Notes: generated from the sequence alone by a model not told the origin. 64,000 bases of DNA from Candidatus Methylomicrobium oryzae (GCF_016745425.1 NZ_JAERVK010000014.1:78943-142942), one strand, 5' to 3'. Positions 35,701 through 44,905 are shown, counted from the first letter of the stretch. Made by a program: numbers and translations.

Positions 35701-36051
35701 AAGGATTTGGAAGAAAAGTTGGCCGAGCGCGAGGTGCCGGATACGCCGGATCCATTAGCGGCCAATCCGCATGCCAAGGCGTACTTTGGGGTATTCAAGT
35801 TGGTGTTTGGTGAAGAGGCGTTCAACGCCCTGTCGGATATGAACAGACAAAGCTATGTCGAACAGGCACTAGCCATTGATGAATTGGTCGATAAGGCGGT
35901 TGCGGAAAATTCCGTCAATCCGCAAAACATCGAAGCCGAAATTCGTAAAGGCTTGTTGCCGCGCCTGTTCAAAATGATCGGTATGGATAAGGCCAAGGAA
36001 GTGATTGAGCATATCGTGCAAATAACACGAGTTGGCCTGTCCAAAGAGTAA
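32785..36051 (+). CDS. hsdR: Type I restriction endonuclease/translocase HsdR
   Basis: 1088 residues. The N-terminal nuclease has Asp153 (RRPDVV) and Glu167-Ala-Lys169 (CIEAKRP), the PD-(D/E)xK set. Then comes a superfamily 2 translocase with Walker A HTTGSGKS at about 345-352, LVDEGHRSHGG at about 452 and later LTGFDEPR and RVNRL motifs. The C-terminal part would bind HsdM. It moves DNA using ATP and cuts unmodified DNA. All motifs are intact, so restriction is probably active. It overlaps fic upstream and the peptidase gene downstream (TAATG). Confidence 0.96.
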   Translation: MSVIPETKEVFSSQIPALQVLMAMGYEYLSPLQAMELRDGQTVEILLRPVLIDELRKRRFNWKGQDYPLSNNAIDEIIRQLATPGLGEGLLSANERLYDRLTLGITVTEFIDGKKAQPTIPIIDWESPANNCFQVTDEFEVLNAGGTGTRRPDVVCFVNGIPLVCIEAKRPDPHNPHKDMLKEGISQHLRNQGVAEIPHLFAYSQLLLSVNGLDGRYGTTRTPAKFWALWREELLQDATFDAIKNTALSDSQAAQLFGHRPAWMRQYFDSQAAQGKLLVTGQDKLIISLLKPARLLEFMRFFILFDKKSGKIAARYQQYFGIKKLVDQVTRKDSRDARQGGVIWHTTGSGKSFTMVFMAKALILHEQLKPCRFFVVTDRIDLEDQLSKVFANAGALASPRDIEKAKATSGKDLAQRISQGNERILFSIINKFATASKQPECHNPSSDIIVLVDEGHRSHGGETHERMRQALPNAAYIAFTGTPLLKNDKTTNKFGPIIHAYTMQRAVEDGTVTPLLYEERVPELGTNAKAIDNWFERITEGLTDKQRADLKKKFAQKGQIYQSESRIELIAHDIADHFVKNVTDGLKAQLATDSRTSAIRYKKYLDETGLVSSAIVMSPPDTREGHEEVDESQSPELQQWWLEHVGNQSEEAYTKEVIRRFADEDDPQILIVVDKLLTGFDEPRNAVLYIDKPLKQHNLIQAIARVNRLHELKKFGLLIDYRGILKELDTTLEAYQNLAERTQDGYDIDDLIGLYHQVSTEYKKLPVLHDKLWAIFKEVKNRADLEQFRQVLIPHYQTDDAGDSYDAKQKVREDFYEALTAFNLCLEVALGSSSFYEDRSFGEEDIRTYKRDVRFFSQLRQIARQDAGETIDYSEYATRIKKLIDKHVVGEGIREPERVFIVNELGKQNPEDWSDEKTRNETDIIRTRLKKTIEQDLQNDPYAQKVFSELLDQAIRDAEAMFEHPFKQYVLFKDLEEKLAEREVPDTPDPLAANPHAKAYFGVFKLVFGEEAFNALSDMNRQSYVEQALAIDELVDKAVAENSVNPQNIEAEIRKGLLPRLFKMIGMDKAKEVIEHIVQITRVGLSKE

Positions 36052-36785
36052 TGATGCAGCAGTTCATCCGCTACGGCACTGAAGAAATTAGTTATCAAGT
36101 CACTTTTCTTGCCGGTAAAACAACCAAAATTGCCATTCATATCCATCCTGATGGTGTGGTTCAGGTCGATGCGCCTTTGGGTGCTGAACCGTCTAAAATC
36201 AAGCAGGCAGTGCAGAAACGTGCGCGCTGGTTACTGCAGAATCTGACCCGTATCCGGGATGCGCAAGCCGAGATCCTGCCCAGGCAGTACATCAGCGGCG
36301 AAAGCCATTTTTATTTGGGGAAGCGCTATCCGTTAAAAGTGCTGGATTTAACCAACAGCCATCGACCAACCGTCAAACTGCTGCATGGACAATTGCAGGT
36401 CATTACGCCTGATCGTTCTACTGAAAAAATTAGTCAGTTATTGAAAGACTGGTATGCCTCTCATGCCCACCAAGTTTTTCATTGCCGCTTGCGAGCATTG
36501 GCCCCAAGCGTGTTATGGCTGAAGGAGACACTTCCGACGATTAAGCTTTTGACCATGAAGAAGCAATGGGGTAGCTGTTCACCGCAGGGGCATATCTTGC
36601 TAAATCCGCATTTGGTCAAGGCTCCCAGAGAGTGTATAGACTATGTAATTATTCACGAGCTTTGTCACCTGAAAGAGCACAATCACAGCCCGGAGTTTTA
36701 CAGATTATTAACTTTGCAAATGCCTGATTGGAAGCCGATCAAGGCTAAGCTGGACTCAATGGCCGAGCTGTTATTGAACCATTAG
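36051..36785 (+). CDS. YgjP-like (M48/DUF45) zinc metallopeptidase
   Basis: 244 residues. The zinc motif HELCHLKEHNHSPEF gives His202, Glu203, His206 and a third ligand at about His212; WGSCS upstream is typical of YgjP/SprT-like proteins. The start overlaps the hsdR stop (TAATG), and a second ATG follows at once at 36054. YgjP-like genes are frequent last members of type I restriction operons, but their role there is unclear. It is the last gene of the inserted block. Confidence 0.9.
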   Translation: MMQQFIRYGTEEISYQVTFLAGKTTKIAIHIHPDGVVQVDAPLGAEPSKIKQAVQKRARWLLQNLTRIRDAQAEILPRQYISGESHFYLGKRYPLKVLDLTNSHRPTVKLLHGQLQVITPDRSTEKISQLLKDWYASHAHQVFHCRLRALAPSVLWLKETLPTIKLLTMKKQWGSCSPQGHILLNPHLVKAPRECIDYVIIHELCHLKEHNHSPEFYRLLTLQMPDWKPIKAKLDSMAELLLNH

Positions 36786-37087
36786 ATTATTTGAAGGGGT
36801 AGCGAGAATTTAGTGGTCATGAAAAGTTTTAATTGCCGGGTTGCGGATGAGGATGATCTTGAGGTTATTGAGGCGGCGTGTAAAGTGATCTGTAGCGCCG
36901 GATGCGCTAGGGTAGGCCTGTTTTCGGTAAGGGCGGCAGCGGCGCCGGATGCGTTGGCGGATTCGAAACCGGAGATGCGGTCAGCCGTTTTTCGAGCCGC
37001 CAAGAAAGACGAAGAAGCGCATTGTCGTTCGGCTTTCCGCCTCTTCATGCGTCCGGATCATTTCGAGCCGGACAGGCGAGGAAGCGG
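36786..37087. other. Right junction of the inserted block
   Basis: A plus-strand frame (36813-37091) crosses this stretch but has no recognisable product and runs into the next gene's end. A 12-base direct repeat GCGCCGGATGCG occurs at 36895-36906 and 36942-36953. No terminator with a T-run, integrase or tRNA was seen. Confidence 0.4.
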
Positions 37088-37975
37088 CTAAGCGGCGACG
37101 ATTACCCGGTTTCTGCCGTCTCTTTTCGCCTGATACATGGCCGCATCGGCACGTTTGATAAAGGTTTCCGCCGTGTCTTCCTCGCATAAGGCGCTGACTC
37201 CCAGGCTGACCGTCACTTTGATGGTATGCATGTCGAAAACCAGGGTATGGTTCTCAATGGATGTGCGAATTCTTTCCGCCAATAATTTGGCGCCATCAAT
37301 GTCGGTGCCGCTCAATAAAATGACGAATTCTTCGCCTCCGGTGCGGAACAGGATGTCACTGGAGCGCAGGCTGTCGCGGATGCATTTGGCGACGGACGCC
37401 AGGACGAAATCGCCGCATTGGTGGCCGTAATGGTCATTGAAGAATTTGAAGTGGTCGATGTCGAGAAAGACAACCGAGAGGTTTTTTCCTGCTCTAATGG
37501 CCAGACTCATTTCCCGCTTTACCGAATCGTCGAAGGATGTCCGGGTATTGGCTTGGGTCAGGGGATCAGTATAAGCCATTTTTAAAGCATGCTGATACAG
37601 GGTCGCGTTTTTTAAAGGGTAAATTAAAAAACACAGCAGATTTTCCAATAACTTGATCTCTTTCTGGCTGTATTTGCGATTGTTCGTGAAAGTCAATTTA
37701 CCGAGCATTTGCTCTTCGAGCTTGAGCAGGTAGGTGTAGGAATTACGGGTAAAAACCCCGTTTTTGATTTCCACTCCGAATTCCGTATGAGAATACACAT
37801 ACGCTGTATGGGGAATCAGCCTTTCGATTTTCCGGCTGAAAATGGAAATCAATTTATTGAAATCGAGCGTAGTTTGCAAAGCGCTGCTGAGATCAAAATG
37901 ATCCAGATTGACCGCTTTGGCCGACTCGAATGTGCTGGTGCTGGTAACGGTCAAGACTGCAGATTTTTGATTCAC
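37088..37975 (-). CDS. Diguanylate cyclase (GGEEF)
   Basis: 295 residues from a GTG at 37975 with AGGAG seven bases upstream. The N-terminal region (about 35-128) is a possible GAF-like sensor but is not firmly recognisable. The C-terminal GGDEF domain has the active GGEEF (213-217) and an inhibitory RSSD site (204-207) five residues before it, so it should make c-di-GMP under product feedback. It is transcribed alone on the minus strand. With fleQ in the same region, its product could feed into flagellar control; that is inference. Confidence 0.92.
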   Translation of the reverse strand: MNQKSAVLTVTSTSTFESAKAVNLDHFDLSSALQTTLDFNKLISIFSRKIERLIPHTAYVYSHTEFGVEIKNGVFTRNSYTYLLKLEEQMLGKLTFTNNRKYSQKEIKLLENLLCFLIYPLKNATLYQHALKMAYTDPLTQANTRTSFDDSVKREMSLAIRAGKNLSVVFLDIDHFKFFNDHYGHQCGDFVLASVAKCIRDSLRSSDILFRTGGEEFVILLSGTDIDGAKLLAERIRTSIENHTLVFDMHTIKVTVSLGVSALCEEDTAETFIKRADAAMYQAKRDGRNRVIVAA

Positions 37976-38053
37976 AACGATTCTCCTGATTGGGATTCAT
38001 GAGGCTTCAAGGTTGTGAATGATTAAGCGATTGTTATGCCAAAAAACTATTAT

Positions 38054-38083
38054 TGTTATAATTCAAACAGATATAAAATGTGA
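38054..38083 (-). promoter_or_regulatory. Possible sigma-70 promoter of the diguanylate cyclase
   Basis: On the minus strand: TTCACA (38083-38078), 18 bases, TATAAC (38059-38054), about 80 bases before the GTG start. The surrounding 247-base gap is A/T-rich and holds no gene. Confidence 0.35.
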
Positions 38084-38222
38084 ATTAGTTGGCATTTTTA
38101 AAATGACTGAAAATTGACGCTGAGCCAAAGACCGTTGCGTGTAAACATAAATTCAAGGTTCACGAGACACGAGATGAACCCGGTTTAGCAATCAGAATTT
38201 TTCGAATGGCCGGCCTTTTCTT

Positions 38223-40079
38223 TTACAGTGATGCGAGCTGTACGGCATTACGGCTTCTTGCTTTGATCTGGTATAACGCTTGGTCGGCCAGCTTGATAAG
38301 CGTTTTCCAGCCGGGCTTGTCCCCTACCGAGCCGGCAACGCCGATGCTGACGGTAATCGGCTTTGTTAGGGCGGGATCTCTGGGTTGTTGAGTCTGTATG
38401 GCCCCGCGAATGCGCTCGGCGAGTAAAAGGGCAGCGGTTCCGTCTGTGTTAGGGGCAATCACCAGAAATTCTTCGCCGCCCAGGCGGCAGGCGATGTCGC
38501 TTGCCCGAACGGTGGCTTTCAATATTTTCGCGGAATGGGTTAGCACGGCGTCGCCGGCGTCATGGCCCAAGGTATCGTTAATCGATTTGAAATGATCCAG
38601 ATCCAGCATCAAGACGCTTAAGGGCCGGTTGTAGCGCTGGGCGGATTCCCATTCCTGTTCCAGGCGAGTCAGCGCATAACGGCGGTTGGGCAGGCTGGTG
38701 AGAATATCGGTATTCGCCATCATTTCCAAGCGGCGATTTGCCACCGTTAGCTCGGCGGTGTAACGCTGGATGTCTGTTTTTTCTTTTTCCACTTCCTGTT
38801 GCAGCATGATGATGCGCTGACCGGCACGGATACGTGCTAATAAAACCCGCAGGCTGACCGGCTTAGTGACATAGTCGTCAATACCTGCGGCAAAAGCCTT
38901 GACCAGTGCGTCTTCGCTTTCTGTCGCGGTAAGCATGATCAGATACAGGTTTTTGCCGATGTCAGCTTCACGCAAGGTCTTGCACAGGCTTAAACCATCC
39001 ATGGGTTTCATTCGCCAATCGGTAATCATCATTTGTGGCTTATGCTCGACAACATGTTTTAACGCGGCCTCGCCGTCACTGCAGGCAGCCACCCGATGAC
39101 CGGCGGCCGTTAATTGCTTCGACAGGCGCGCTACCATCATCGGATCATCATCTACCAGCAGCAGGTCCAGTCCCAGTAAGGTTTCCGGTTGCTCATCAGG
39201 GGGAGTAGGAAACGCAAGCCGCACATCGGTCTTTATTTCAATCAATTTGCCCCATATCTGCCATTCCCTGCTTATGTCATCGATAAACTTGTCGAAAAAG
39301 TCGCGCTCAAGAGAGTGGTTTTCGGCTTGCTGCTGCAGATCCGGTAAGAGGGTTGTGCGGTACTGGTCATCGGCGATGCAGTAATGGGCGATTTGCCGGG
39401 CAAAAGCCAATTGCCGGGCTAGACGGCTTACCCTGGAAATTTCGCCGGAAGGAGGTTCGGCACTGAGGTTGAGCGCATCCAGCAATATGCCGGGAAAACC
39501 CCAGTCCAGCAAAAGTATGAGGGAGAGTTCCTTATGGTCGACGGCAAAGCATTCACGCTCCAGGCGCAGCAGGTCATCGCCCTGCGATTTTTGAAGACAA
39601 TCGCCGTAAGTTTCCGGCCAGGCGGTGGCCAAGGCCAGCCGGCCGATATCGGATAATAATCCTATTGTAAAAGCTTCTTCCGGAGCTACCGTCCGTTCGC
39701 GCGCAGTAATGGCCGCAATGGCGACGGCCATGGCCAGCGCTTGCGCCCAGTAGATCGGATAATCGAAGCCGGTGCAATGGCCGTCCCGGTGATTGTTGAT
39801 CAAGGACAGGCTTAACGCGAAATTGCGTACCGAATTCATGCCCATCATCAGCACGGCGTCATGAACCGTGGCTACGGGGCGGCGGGCACCGAATGCGGCG
39901 GAATTGGCAAAGCTCAAGATACGTGCGGTCAAGGCCGGATCCCCTTTCACCAGATCAGCCAGTTCCAGCACTGTGGCATCCTTTTTTTGCAGCAGCTGCA
40001 TGATCGCCAAGGCAAGTCCTGAAGGTGTGGGCAGACGCTCGGCCGCTTTGAGTTCGTGGAAGCTGAACTCGGTATTCAT
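38223..40079 (-). CDS. HDOD-receiver-GGDEF signalling protein
   Basis: 618 residues. HDOD domain at about 15-215, receiver at about 305-420 with phospho-acceptor Asp354 (MITDWRMKPMDG), a coiled linker, then GGDEF with GGEEF (534-538) and inhibitory RASD (525-528). It should make c-di-GMP when its receiver is phosphorylated, probably by the hybrid kinase just upstream: the two genes overlap by four bases (ATGA), and AGGAG precedes this start. The HDOD part lacks catalytic HD residues by family and likely binds protein. The three-domain fusion is uncommon. Confidence 0.93.
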   Translation of the reverse strand: MNTEFSFHELKAAERLPTPSGLALAIMQLLQKKDATVLELADLVKGDPALTARILSFANSAAFGARRPVATVHDAVLMMGMNSVRNFALSLSLINNHRDGHCTGFDYPIYWAQALAMAVAIAAITARERTVAPEEAFTIGLLSDIGRLALATAWPETYGDCLQKSQGDDLLRLERECFAVDHKELSLILLLDWGFPGILLDALNLSAEPPSGEISRVSRLARQLAFARQIAHYCIADDQYRTTLLPDLQQQAENHSLERDFFDKFIDDISREWQIWGKLIEIKTDVRLAFPTPPDEQPETLLGLDLLLVDDDPMMVARLSKQLTAAGHRVAACSDGEAALKHVVEHKPQMMITDWRMKPMDGLSLCKTLREADIGKNLYLIMLTATESEDALVKAFAAGIDDYVTKPVSLRVLLARIRAGQRIIMLQQEVEKEKTDIQRYTAELTVANRRLEMMANTDILTSLPNRRYALTRLEQEWESAQRYNRPLSVLMLDLDHFKSINDTLGHDAGDAVLTHSAKILKATVRASDIACRLGGEEFLVIAPNTDGTAALLLAERIRGAIQTQQPRDPALTKPITVSIGVAGSVGDKPGWKTLIKLADQALYQIKARSRNAVQLASL

Positions 40080-43000
40080 AAAGCGACTCCTTGCTTTGAG
40101 CGCAACGCGGCCATCAACTGGAGGGCTGCATCGGCCACATCCCGCGTCATTTGTTGAAAATCACCCGGTTCATCCTGTCGGGCGCTGTGTTCCAGCTTGG
40201 CCGCAGCGGAATACAGCGGGGCGGCGCAAAAATGCCCTGCCATACCCTTGATCGCATGCGCGGTATCGGCCAGGGCGGTTAGCTCGCGGTGAGTCAGGGC
40301 TTCTTCAAGTTCAAGCAATCGGTCCGGGGTTGCGGTGAAGAATAAGTCGATCATGTCGTTGAGTAGCTCTTGATCATTGTCCAGACGTTTAAGCGCTTCG
40401 GCTTCATCCCAGCACGGAGGGGACAGGTTGTCCGCAATAACGGACTTCGCCTCAGCCATTATCTCACAGGAGCTGGCGTCGCCCAACCATCGAGCTAAAG
40501 CTTCCGCCAGTTCCTGTCTGATGATAGGCTTGCTTAAAAAGTCGTCCATGCCGGCGGCCAGGCATTTCTCGCGCTCTCCGACGGCAGCATGTGCCGTGAG
40601 GGCAACGACGGGAGTTCTTACGGGGAGGGACGATTCCCGGTTTCGCAATAGGCGGACCGCTTCGTAGCCGTCCATGACCGGCATCTGGCAGTCCATAAAC
40701 ACCAGATCGTAAGCTTTTAGCGCCAATTTATCGAGTGCCTCCCGGCCATTTTCGGCCAGGTCCGGAGTACATCGGAATTTGCCCAGCATCGCCAGGATGA
40801 CTTTTTGATTGATCTTGTTGTCTTCAACTACCAGGATCTGCTTGCTGCCGTAATCGGGCAGATTTTCGGCAGTCTTGGTCGGCGGCGTGGTTTTTCTGAG
40901 CGGTGTATGCAAGGCGCTGGTGATGGCCTCTAGCAACTGCGCTTGACGGACGGGTTTTAGCAGACTTTGGGCAAAGCCCAACGCCGTGCGGTCGGCTTCG
41001 GAGCCCATGCCGCCTGAAGAAAGCAGCAGGCGTGGCGTAGCTGCGATGGCGGGATGGGTTGCGATGGCGCGTGCCAGCGCGTAGCCATCCATATCGGGCA
41101 TATGCAGGTCCGACAGTAAAATATCGTAAGCCTCATTTTTCAGGGCCGCCGTTTGCAGTTCGGTCAAAGCGGCGGGGGCGTTGTCGACTTCGCTGACCAG
41201 CATGCCCCAGTGCTGCAAATAGTACCGCAGAATTTTCCGGTTGGTGTCATTATCGTCGACGACCAGCGCACGTTTGCCGGAAAGATCGGCAAGCGGGGGC
41301 GCGGCATGATTATCGACCGGCTGCAGCGGTAAGGTAAACCAGAAGCAAGTGCCTTTCGCCGGCGCGCTTTCTACCCCGATATCGCCTTTCATTAGATCGA
41401 TCAGATTTTTACTGATGGATAGCCCTAAACCGGTCCCGCCAAAACGTCGGGCTGTGGAGTTGTCGGCCTGCGCGAACGGCTGAAACAATAGTGTCTGGCC
41501 TTCCGGGCTCATGCCGATACCGGTATCTTTGATTTCCACTCGCAGCATACTGTTGTCGTCGGCGGATGCTTCCTGCGCCAATACTTTGACGGAGACCTCG
41601 CCTTGTTCGGTAAATTTGACCGCATTGCCGACTAAATTGACCAGCACCTGCCTGATGCGGTTAGGGTCGCCCAGCCAGTGCGTCGGCAGTGTGGGCGGTA
41701 GAAAGCAGTTGAGCTCCAATCCCTTGGCGTGAGCGCGAACCGACATTAAGGCGCAGATTTCCTCGACCAGGGCCGGCAGGTTGAATTCGATCTGTTCGAG
41801 CTCACACTTACCCGCTTCCAGTTTGGAAAAATCCAGAATATCGTTGATGATGGCCAATAACGATTCGGCAGAATTGGCGGCTGTTTCCAACAGATCCTTC
41901 TGTTCATAGCTCATGTCGGTATCCTTCAGAATATCCAGCATCCCCAATACTCCATTCATAGGGGTACGGATTTCGTGGCTCATGTTGGCCAAAAACTCGG
42001 CTTTGGTTTTGGCGGCCTCTTCGGCGGCATTGCGCGCCTTTTCCAAGGAATTCTTGGCTTGTTCCTGCAGCAGTGCCAATCCCATCATGTCGCCGACTTG
42101 CCGCAACATGGTCAAACGCGATTCCATCTGCAGAGGGTGAGGGTCGGTATAGAGGAACAAAATGCCCAAGGTTACGCCGGCAGACACGATCGGCACAATA
42201 TAATGGCCGTGCGCTTGCATGCCTTCGAATTGGTGTTCATGGCGCGGGTCGCAGAAGCAGTTATTGCTGACGATGAGTTCCTGGGAAACGGCCGCGCGTC
42301 CGCACAGGCAGGCGCCAAAAGGCACGCGCTGTTCGCGGCGTATGAATTCCTCGCTGAATTTGCCGTGCAGCATAAATAAATCGAGGCAATCCTCGTTCGG
42401 ATCTTTAAGAAATACGCCGCCCTTACGCTGCAAGTCGAACGCTTTCAGGTTAAACAGAATATCCAGCACCTGGATAAATCGCTGTTGCAGCGGCAGCGTT
42501 TGCTGCAATGTTTCGGAAATAGCCAGGCGTGCGACGGTATCGGCATTTTCCAGAATTTGGGCTTGTTCCTTATGGACCTGGTCGGTGATATCCCGCTGAA
42601 TTTGCACATAACCGATGATTTCGTCACCATGGTTGTGTATCGGGGTGATGCAGACTTCCGCCCAGTAATCGCGCGTATCCGGAAGAGGCGTTTGGCCGGC
42701 GATTTGAAAGGGCGGCGTGCCTTTTCGCCAGTTGAGCAGACGGCCGCTCCAGGTTTTGCCGTGGCGCAGGCAATTCCGCATTTCGCGCAACGATTGGGGA
42801 TCGGCATTCGGGCTGTCGAGGATGTCCGGCGGTCTGCCGACCAAAATTTCTTCTTTCCAGCCCGTAGAGTCGCACAAAGCCGGGTTGACATACTGAATAC
42901 AGCCGCGATCGTCCGTGACGATAATCATCTCGCTGCTGGCATCCAAAGCCTGTTTCAGGGTCAACAGGCGGATTTCGTTTTCTTTAATTTTGGTGATCTC

Positions 43001-43606
43001 GCGGCGGATGGAAAGATAGTGCGTAGGTTTGCCGTTCAAGCCCGGCATCGGAATAATCGTGCTGGCTACCCAATAATGGCGGCCTTCCTTGTTGCGATTG
43101 CAGAATTCGCCTTCCCAAGGCTGGCCCTGGGCGATCGTACGCCACATTTGGCGGATAAACTCCTTATCATGATAGCCGGAATTGACGATGCGGTGGTCTT
43201 GGCCCAGCAGTTCGCTTTCGCTGAACCCGGAGACTTCACAAAATTTCCGGTTGACATAAGTAATACGCCCGGCAACATCCGTAATGCTGATCAGGACATG
43301 AAAGTCCAGCGCATGGCGTAATTGCTGATTCTCGTTGATCTGGTTGATATAGGCGGTTTGTTGCAGGCTGATTTTTCTGATCAACGGCTGCAATGCCCAC
43401 CACCATGTCAAAGGAGTCGCCAACAGGAAGAGTAGTGCCAGGTGTGAAGCGTTTTCCTGCAGGGGCGTTAACCTGATTCCCCATGCAGGCAGTGTTTCCA
43501 GCAGCAGTATTACGAAGGTTTCCGCAAGTACCAGGACGATGCCGATGCTGATGAGTGAATACAGGAAAGGTCGTTTGAGCGATTTTGAAACGGAGGCGGT
43601 GACCAT
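40076..43606 (-). CDS. Hybrid sensor histidine kinase (BarA-like layout)
   Basis: 1176 residues. Two membrane segments (about 15-37 and 55-72), PAS at about 95-207 and 215-345, GAF at about 370-515, HisKA with His544 (MSHEIRTP), ATPase to about 760 (GGTGLGLS), receivers with Asp833 and Asp972, and an HPt domain with His1117 (TAHAIKGMAGHF). Phosphate would pass from His544 through a receiver to the HPt, then to a partner receiver. The co-translated HDOD-REC-GGDEF protein is the obvious partner. The GAF region contains several Cys/His residues (430-460), so redox or ligand sensing is possible but unproven. Confidence 0.93.
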   Translation of the reverse strand: MVTASVSKSLKRPFLYSLISIGIVLVLAETFVILLLETLPAWGIRLTPLQENASHLALLFLLATPLTWWWALQPLIRKISLQQTAYINQINENQQLRHALDFHVLISITDVAGRITYVNRKFCEVSGFSESELLGQDHRIVNSGYHDKEFIRQMWRTIAQGQPWEGEFCNRNKEGRHYWVASTIIPMPGLNGKPTHYLSIRREITKIKENEIRLLTLKQALDASSEMIIVTDDRGCIQYVNPALCDSTGWKEEILVGRPPDILDSPNADPQSLREMRNCLRHGKTWSGRLLNWRKGTPPFQIAGQTPLPDTRDYWAEVCITPIHNHGDEIIGYVQIQRDITDQVHKEQAQILENADTVARLAISETLQQTLPLQQRFIQVLDILFNLKAFDLQRKGGVFLKDPNEDCLDLFMLHGKFSEEFIRREQRVPFGACLCGRAAVSQELIVSNNCFCDPRHEHQFEGMQAHGHYIVPIVSAGVTLGILFLYTDPHPLQMESRLTMLRQVGDMMGLALLQEQAKNSLEKARNAAEEAAKTKAEFLANMSHEIRTPMNGVLGMLDILKDTDMSYEQKDLLETAANSAESLLAIINDILDFSKLEAGKCELEQIEFNLPALVEEICALMSVRAHAKGLELNCFLPPTLPTHWLGDPNRIRQVLVNLVGNAVKFTEQGEVSVKVLAQEASADDNSMLRVEIKDTGIGMSPEGQTLLFQPFAQADNSTARRFGGTGLGLSISKNLIDLMKGDIGVESAPAKGTCFWFTLPLQPVDNHAAPPLADLSGKRALVVDDNDTNRKILRYYLQHWGMLVSEVDNAPAALTELQTAALKNEAYDILLSDLHMPDMDGYALARAIATHPAIAATPRLLLSSGGMGSEADRTALGFAQSLLKPVRQAQLLEAITSALHTPLRKTTPPTKTAENLPDYGSKQILVVEDNKINQKVILAMLGKFRCTPDLAENGREALDKLALKAYDLVFMDCQMPVMDGYEAVRLLRNRESSLPVRTPVVALTAHAAVGEREKCLAAGMDDFLSKPIIRQELAEALARWLGDASSCEIMAEAKSVIADNLSPPCWDEAEALKRLDNDQELLNDMIDLFFTATPDRLLELEEALTHRELTALADTAHAIKGMAGHFCAAPLYSAAAKLEHSARQDEPGDFQQMTRDVADAALQLMAALRSKQGVAL

Positions 43607-43687
43607 AATGAGGTGTTGTACTTCTTGGTTATTCGTCCTTAAAGTCTAGCAGGCTGTTAAGAAACCGATTGTATCTCCCTGATCCGG

Positions 43688-44905
43688 TTATTCGCAGGAG
43701 CTAATTCGCTGGGTATCGGGATAGCTCTGAGTTAATGCATCGACTAATCGCTCGGCAATCGGTTCCTGTTGTGTAGTCCAGCGCATTCGCACTTTGTAGG
43801 CGTTCCCGGTCGGAAAACGCGGTTTGATCCGGACTTGCAGCCCTTGTTGCTCAAATTTGCTTTTTGCCCACTCGGCGTTCCGTTGACTGCTGAAGACGCC
43901 CAAAGAAATGGCGCCTTTCATCTCGCCGTCTCTAATAACTTGCAAGTCTTTGAGTCCATAAGTGTTTTTTAGGGTGGTAGCGGTCAGAAGCGACTCTTCC
44001 ATGGAGGGAGGCGCGGGATAGTACACGACAAACCTGTTCCCTTTACGCACTTTTTCCGCCTGGGCCGGAGACATGGCCAGTTCCGTCAATTGCGGACGGA
44101 ACTGGCTGAGCAATGCGTTTAATGCTTCGACACTGTCGGCGGGGCCCGCCATGTAGCAGGCCGTCAGCACTTTATCCAGGTTGTGCGGCAGGGGGGACGG
44201 CGGATGCGTTTCTTTAGCTAGAGATTCGTTCCCGGCGTTTTTATTTTTCGCCGATTGCGCAGGCGTTTCGGTTTTTCCGGATTTTTCGCTGTGAAGAGCA
44301 GGCTGAGCCGAACCCGACTTTCCGTTTTTTTGAGGAATTTCGGGAGCAGCGGAGACGTTCTTTTCCGCGGCAGGGATAAGCGGGATTGGCGCAGAAGTGA
44401 AGAGGGCGGCGGAGCCCTTCTCAGTCGATTGGATAGCGATCGGGGCCTTTGACGGCTCAGGGGAGGCGGGCGGCTGTGCCGGCGGCAGTTCAGCCGGGTG
44501 CGGAAAACCAACGGCAGCAAGGGGTTTATTTTCGGGAACGTCCGCGCTACCGCTTCCGAGCGGAGGAGTCCCGGTTTGGACGGGCGTTTGGATTAAATTC
44601 GATGATGAAGGCACTGCCGGGGCATCAGGAATGGAAATAGTGTCCTGAGGCGGAGTTTGTTCAATTTTTGGCCGTGCTTCATGGTGCGGATTCAAATCTT
44701 CGCTTGACTTTTCGGCAAAAGAAACGGGGGTATCGGCGCGACCGCTCCCGCCGGATGCATCTGGATGTTTGCTCGAATAAGTTTCGCGCTCTTTCCGGAG
44801 GTCGCTAGCCTCTTCCATCAGGAAGGATTCGAATGCGCCGGAATGGAATTCCACCAGAAGCAAAGCGATGTTCGCCAATAAAACCGCCGACAACCAATAT
44901 TTCAT
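43688..44905 (-). CDS. SPOR-domain membrane protein
   Basis: 405 residues. One N-terminal membrane anchor (about 4-20), then a long disordered Pro/Ala/Ser/Lys-rich stretch (about 30-245). A C-terminal SPOR-like domain (about 320-395; GAISLGVFSSQRNAEWAKSK, GLQVRIKPRF) is expected to bind denuded peptidoglycan at the septum. It is likely periplasmic. It lies divergent to flgB and 81 bases before the kinase gene in the same direction. The link to motility or cell division is not shown by the sequence. Confidence 0.8.
   Translation of the reverse strand: MKYWLSAVLLANIALLLVEFHSGAFESFLMEEASDLRKERETYSSKHPDASGGSGRADTPVSFAEKSSEDLNPHHEARPKIEQTPPQDTISIPDAPAVPSSSNLIQTPVQTGTPPLGSGSADVPENKPLAAVGFPHPAELPPAQPPASPEPSKAPIAIQSTEKGSAALFTSAPIPLIPAAEKNVSAAPEIPQKNGKSGSAQPALHSEKSGKTETPAQSAKNKNAGNESLAKETHPPSPLPHNLDKVLTACYMAGPADSVEALNALLSQFRPQLTELAMSPAQAEKVRKGNRFVVYYPAPPSMEESLLTATTLKNTYGLKDLQVIRDGEMKGAISLGVFSSQRNAEWAKSKFEQQGLQVRIKPRFPTGNAYKVRMRWTTQQEPIAERLVDALTQSYPDTQRISSCE

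Noticed and set aside
36813..37091. Plus-strand frame after the peptidase gene
   Set aside because: No recognisable product, no good ribosome site, and it runs into the end of the opposing cyclase gene.
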